16,483 nucleotides of DNA. It comes from JANRKF01 sp033763575 (GTDB lineage Bacteria > Pseudomonadota > Alphaproteobacteria > Rickettsiales > SXRF01). Shown here piece by piece: positions 13,101-16,483 of this stretch; position 1 is the stretch's first letter; each line of letters opens with the position of its first letter. The position numbers and the translations under genes are program-made. The notes under the pieces are model-generated. The model did no database searches, had not been told where the DNA came from, and worked only from the letters and a program-made list of their open reading frames with translations. The stretch is from NCBI GenBank assembly GCA_033763575.1, contig JANRKF010000005.1:1-16483 (forward strand), in the 5' to 3' direction.

Positions 13101-13808
13101 ATGGTTGACCCCACCGCATCGCCGTTACGCTCCTTCGGTCGCCGCAAAGGCCGCCGCCTGCGCACCCACGCGCAGGAGCTGATGGAGGAACTGCTGCCGA
13201 AGCTAGGGGTTGGTGACTGGGGATTGGGGATTAGGGGAGAACCATCATATCTTAATCCCCAAAGCCTAATGCCTAATCCCCTTTGGCTGGAAATCGGCTT
13301 TGGCGGCGGCGAGCATCTGGCGCATATCGCCTCGCTATATCCCGACATTGCGATGGTTGGCTGCGAACCCTATGTGAACGGCATCAGCGGCCTGCTTAAA
13401 CATGTCGAAACCAACGACACAAAAAATATCCGCGTTTATACCGACGATGTGCGTGAACTGCTTGCCACCATGCCGGACGCCTGCCTCGACCGCGTCTATA
13501 TCCTCTATCCCGATCCGTGGCCCAAATCACGCCACCATAAACGGCGGCTGATTCAAAAACCGCTGCTGGACGCGCTGGGGCGAGTGATGAAGCCAAAGGC
13601 GGAACTGCGAATCGCCACCGACTGGGACGATTACGCGACATGGATTCTGGAGCAACTCCTGCCACACCCGGCCTTCGCATGGACAGCCGAAAAAGCAACC
13701 GACTGGACGCAGGCCTGGGAGGAATGGATCCCCACGCGTTATGAGCAGAAAGCCCGGCGCGAAGGCCGGACCAGCAGCTATTTCCGCTTTATCCGCCGAC
13801 CATCCTAA
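13101..13808 (+). CDS. trmB: tRNA (guanine46-N7)-methyltransferase
   Basis: Methylates N7 of G46 in the tRNA variable loop using SAM. Of 235 residues, motif I is W-L-E-I-G-F-G-G-G-E-H at 62-72, then G-C-E-P-Y near 87-91, the family signature Y-P-D-P-W-P-K-S-R-H-H-K-R-R at 136-149, R-I-A-T-D-W near 170-175, and the C-terminal P-T-R-Y-E-Q-K-A at 211-218. All active-site parts look intact. Residues about 35-59, just before motif I, are encoded by a palindromic heptamer element and do not resemble the family. The gene begins 17 bases after the metK stop without a visible Shine-Dalgarno, so it may depend on the metK transcript. Confidence 0.95.
   Translation: MVDPTASPLRSFGRRKGRRLRTHAQELMEELLPKLGVGDWGLGIRGEPSYLNPQSLMPNPLWLEIGFGGGEHLAHIASLYPDIAMVGCEPYVNGISGLLKHVETNDTKNIRVYTDDVRELLATMPDACLDRVYILYPDPWPKSRHHKRRLIQKPLLDALGRVMKPKAELRIATDWDDYATWILEQLLPHPAFAWTAEKATDWTQAWEEWIPTRYEQKARREGRTSSYFRFIRRPS
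13203..13283. repeat. Palindromic heptamer-repeat element inside trmB, in frame
   Basis: Left arm heptamers: CTAGGGG, TTGGTGA, CTGGGGA, TTGGGGA, TTAGGGG (13203-13237). The right arm read on the minus strand gives AAGGGGA, TTAGGCA, TTAGGCT, TTGGGGA, TTAAGAT. TTGGGGATTA at 13224-13233 pairs perfectly with TAATCCCCAA at 13253-13262. The ATTGGGG unit equals the complement of the cyanobacterial STRR1 heptamer CCCCAAT. It is read through in the trmB frame as a G/P/L-rich insert. Confidence 0.82.
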
Positions 13809-13813
13809 AGCCA

Positions 13814-13841
13814 TTGACTTCCTTGCAATTTTAAACATCAT
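13814..13841 (+). promoter_or_regulatory. Candidate promoter for the TPP enzyme-glycosyltransferase pair
   Basis: TTGACT (13814-13819) and CATCAT (13836-13841) are 16 bases apart in the 39-base gap after trmB. Only six bases separate the -10 from the ATG, and no Shine-Dalgarno is visible, so the message would be leaderless or nearly so. Confidence 0.45.
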
Positions 13842-13847
13842 GCCAGC

Positions 13848-15581
13848 ATGAACGGGGCCGAATATATTGCAGAGTTTTTGCGGCAGCGGGGTGTGGAGAA
13901 AGTTTTTCTCATGACCGGCGGCGCTTGCGCCTTCATCGTCGATGCGATAGCGCGTAATCCCGGCCTCGATTATATCTCGATGCAACATGAACAATCCGCC
14001 GCCATGGCCGCCGACGCCGTGTGGCGCACCACGCGCAAGGTCGGCGCAGCGGTCGCCACCTCCGGGCCGGGCGCAACCAACCTGCTCACCGGCATCGCCT
14101 GCTCCTATTTCGATTCGATTCCATCCATCCACATCACCGGCCAGGTGAATAGGCTGGAGAGCGCCGGTTACATGGGCGCGCAGGTGAGGCAGGTCGGCTT
14201 TCAGGAAACCGACATCGTGGCGATGGCAAAACCCGTCACCAAATATGCCGTGCAGGTGAGCAATGCTGCAGAACTCAGGCATGAGCTTGCCAAGGCGTAT
14301 AATATCGCCATTTCCGGGCGTATGGGGCCGGTGCTGATCGACGTGCCGATGAATGTGCAGAAGGAAGATGCAGGCGACGTCATCGAATATGCGGCGCTGC
14401 CAGCGGAACAACCATCCGCCGCTTCGCTCAAGGAAGCGCAGGAAAAAATCGCCGCCTTCCTTGCCGATGCCGCACGACCGGCGGTGCTGCTGGGCGCCGG
14501 GGTGGGGCTTGCCGGTGTGCAAAAAGAAGTGGAAGCATGGCTTAAGGATTGTGGCATTCCGTTTGTAGCAAGCTGGAACGGCATGACCTATGCGAATCAC
14601 GACATGGCGAATTATTGCGGGCAGATCGGCGTGTATGGCAATCGCGGTGCTAACAGCATCCTCCAGAATGCCGACAGGTTATTGGTGCTCGGTAGCCGCC
14701 TCGATAACCGCCAGCGCAGCGGCAACAGCAAAAATTTTGCGCCTAAAGCCAGGGTGCTGGTGGTGGATGTAGACACCGAAGAACTCAAAAAATACCAGGG
14801 CGACGGCTATGCCACGCTCGGGATGGATTTAAAGTTTGTTGCCCCGCTGCTTCCTAAAACCACGGCAGGCTCACCCGAATGGCGCGATTATGTGGCCGCA
14901 CTCAAAGCCGAATATTTCGGCAAAAATATGAGCAGCTTCGCCGAGCAAAACCACACGCTTTCACCTTATGAAGCGGTGCGCGCCATCAACCGGCTGATCG
15001 ATGACGATGCCATCGTGGTCGCCGATACGGGAGCGACGCTTTGTTGGGTGTATCAGGCATTCCACCGCACGCAGCAGGAGCTGTTTACAGCCGGCGGCAT
15101 GTCACCGATGGGGTATGGTCTTCCAGCGGCGATCGCCGCAGGAGTACATAGCAGGCGCCAGGTGATCTGCTGCATCGGCGACGGCGGATTCCAACTCAAT
15201 ATCCAGGAGCTGCAAACGCTCGTGCATCACCAGCTCCCGGTGAAGATTTTTGTCTTTAATAACGGCGGCTACGGCATCATCAAACAATTCCAGGACAGCT
15301 ACCTGGAAAGCCGCCACGAAGCCACGGGCCGTGGCTACAGCACACCCGATTTCGGAAAAATCGCCCACGCCTATGGCATCGCCTATGCGAAGGTGGAAGC
15401 GTCCTCCGACATTACGCCCACGCTGCTGGCCTCGCCCGGCCCGCTGCTGGTCGATATCATGCTCCACCCCAATACGTTGATCGAACCGAAGCTGGAAATG
15501 GGACGCCCGATTCACGACCAGTTTCCTTATTTGCCGCGTGATGTTTTCTTCGCCAATAATCGTTTTATCGAGAAGGCCTGA
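13848..15581 (+). CDS. Thiamine-diphosphate-dependent enzyme, acetolactate synthase large-subunit-like
   Basis: A 577-residue protein with the three-domain TPP enzyme layout. The pyrimidine-binding domain at about 1-170 carries the catalytic glutamate E48 in M-Q-H-E-Q-S-A-A-M-A-A-D. A central domain (about 195-330) contains V-L-L-G-A-G-V. The pyrophosphate-binding domain has G-D-G-G-F-Q at 444-449 and ends its metal motif at V-F-N-N-G-G-Y. It resembles acetolactate synthase, but no small regulatory subunit is adjacent and it is followed by a glycosyltransferase. It may therefore act in sugar or surface-polysaccharide synthesis, as some ALS-like enzymes (for example YerE) do in making branched sugars. 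The substrate cannot be read from the sequence. The glycosyltransferase starts 2 bases after the stop. Confidence 0.88.
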   Translation: MNGAEYIAEFLRQRGVEKVFLMTGGACAFIVDAIARNPGLDYISMQHEQSAAMAADAVWRTTRKVGAAVATSGPGATNLLTGIACSYFDSIPSIHITGQVNRLESAGYMGAQVRQVGFQETDIVAMAKPVTKYAVQVSNAAELRHELAKAYNIAISGRMGPVLIDVPMNVQKEDAGDVIEYAALPAEQPSAASLKEAQEKIAAFLADAARPAVLLGAGVGLAGVQKEVEAWLKDCGIPFVASWNGMTYANHDMANYCGQIGVYGNRGANSILQNADRLLVLGSRLDNRQRSGNSKNFAPKARVLVVDVDTEELKKYQGDGYATLGMDLKFVAPLLPKTTAGSPEWRDYVAALKAEYFGKNMSSFAEQNHTLSPYEAVRAINRLIDDDAIVVADTGATLCWVYQAFHRTQQELFTAGGMSPMGYGLPAAIAAGVHSRRQVICCIGDGGFQLNIQELQTLVHHQLPVKIFVFNNGGYGIIKQFQDSYLESRHEATGRGYSTPDFGKIAHAYGIAYAKVEASSDITPTLLASPGPLLVDIMLHPNTLIEPKLEMGRPIHDQFPYLPRDVFFANNRFIEKA

Positions 15582-15583
15582 AC

Positions 15584-16465
15584 ATGAAACGTCTTTCTTT
15601 TGTTATCCCCTGCTACAACGAAGAAGCCTGTGTTGACGCTCTCTATGCGGCGTTGGACAAGCTCTCAAAGGAAATCGCCGCACGCTATGAATGCGAATTT
15701 ATTTTGGTTGAAAACGGCTCGCACGATACGACATTTAAAAGATTACTGGCGCGGCGGGAAGCCGACAACCGGGTCAAGATCGTCAAGCTCTCGCGCAATT
15801 TCATGGCCGATGGCGGCATCACCGCCGGGCTTGCTTATGCGGCAGGCGATGCGGCGGTTATCATGTGCGCCGACCTCGAAGACCCGCCGGAAGTGGTGCA
15901 TGAGTTCCTTGCCAAATGGGAAGAGGGTTACCAGAATATTTACGGCATCATTCGCCGCCGCCAGGGCAATTGGCTCCGCCGCCTGAACTCGCGGCTGTTT
16001 TACCTCATCATCAATAAAATGACCGGCGGGGTCATCCCCCGCGCCGTCTCCGATTTCCGCCTGATCGACCGGGTGGTGATCGACGCGGTCAACCGCATGA
16101 ACGAGCGCACGCGGATGTGGCGCGGGCTGGTGGCATGGACGGGGTTTAAATCCTGCGGCGTCCCTTTTAACCGTGGCAACCGCGCCGCCGGGGAATCCAA
16201 AGCATCGACCGCGCTGGTACTGAAGCTGGCGTTGCGCGGCATCTTCGCCTTCTCGGTGCTGCCGCTGCGTATGGCTACTATTGTGGGCACAGCACTCTCG
16301 GCAGGATCGTTCGCCGCACTGGTGTATCAAGTGGTCAAAGTGCTGATCTTCGGTGTGCCGTTCGACGGTTTCTGCACGCTGATCTGCGCGGTATATTTGC
16401 TGTACGGATTTCTATACATAATTCTCGGCATCATGAGTGAATATATCGGCATGATATACGAGTAA
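15584..16465 (+). CDS. GT2-family glycosyltransferase, DPM1/GtrB-like, probably polyprenyl-phosphate-dependent
   Basis: Transfers a sugar from a nucleotide donor, probably to undecaprenyl phosphate at the inner membrane. The 293-residue product starts with the GT-A fold (F-V-I-P-C-Y-N-E-E), has the acidic donor-binding motif A-D-L-E-D-P-P with D97 and D100, and S-D-F-R-L-I-D. Two C-terminal membrane segments lie at about 228-252 and 262-284. The start has an AAGG site and lies 2 bases after the TPP-enzyme stop, so the two form an operon. The frame after the TAA continues to the window end as V-K-A-R-P-K, which is how the tail of this family normally goes on (Y-E-E-V-K-x-R-P). The stop therefore looks like a late nonsense change. 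Confidence 0.9.
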   Translation: MKRLSFVIPCYNEEACVDALYAALDKLSKEIAARYECEFILVENGSHDTTFKRLLARREADNRVKIVKLSRNFMADGGITAGLAYAAGDAAVIMCADLEDPPEVVHEFLAKWEEGYQNIYGIIRRRQGNWLRRLNSRLFYLIINKMTGGVIPRAVSDFRLIDRVVIDAVNRMNERTRMWRGLVAWTGFKSCGVPFNRGNRAAGESKASTALVLKLALRGIFAFSVLPLRMATIVGTALSAGSFAALVYQVVKVLIFGVPFDGFCTLICAVYLLYGFLYIILGIMSEYIGMIYE

Positions 16466-16483
16466 GTGAAAGCGCGACCGAAA

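Noticed and set aside
13527..14600. 357-codon minus-strand open frame opposite trmB and the TPP enzyme
   Set aside because: It spans two confident genes on the other strand, with no start signal and no motif.

Overview
The window looks like chromosomal DNA of an alphaproteobacterium that I cannot place further. The evidence is the lnt / XRE regulator / metK / trmB block, a SAM-II-class riboswitch ahead of metK, and a dnaX-ybaB-like junction with the SRP RNA gene next to dnaX. Host genes are GC-rich. An inserted transposon (5582-7293) and a leader near 11046-11314 are visibly more AT-rich.

Layout. The left arm is on the minus strand: an exoD-like membrane protein, the small SRP RNA with its own promoter, dnaX, and the first codons of a gene that is probably ybaB. 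Reading the other way come ftsK and lolA. A 1712-bp IS1595-family transposon with two extra genes follows, bounded by an 8-bp target duplication. It sits exactly at the edge of a Fur-box-like palindrome that covers the promoter of an unrecognised 297-residue protein. Then come tlyC/corC and lnt with overlapping stop and start, a convergent ECF-like sigma factor, an XRE regulator, a SAM riboswitch, metK, trmB, a thiamine-diphosphate enzyme and a GT2 glycosyltransferase. The glycosyltransferase frame continues past its stop to the window edge.

Functions. Most host genes are housekeeping: replication clamp loading, protein targeting, chromosome segregation, lipoprotein maturation and transport (lnt, lolA), SAM synthesis and tRNA methylation. 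The last two genes look like the start of a surface-polysaccharide locus.

The most unusual signal is small repetitive DNA that has invaded genes. Three elements built from 7- or 8-base tandem repeats in inverted arms lie in dnaX (in frame), between dnaX and the SRP RNA gene, and in trmB (in frame). A separate REP-like inverted pair spans the start of lolA and encodes much of its signal peptide. Other points of note are the transposon cargo, the insertion at the Fur box, a possible two-state switch ahead of metK, and several genes with a -10-like hexamer 6-9 bases from the start codon and no Shine-Dalgarno sequence.
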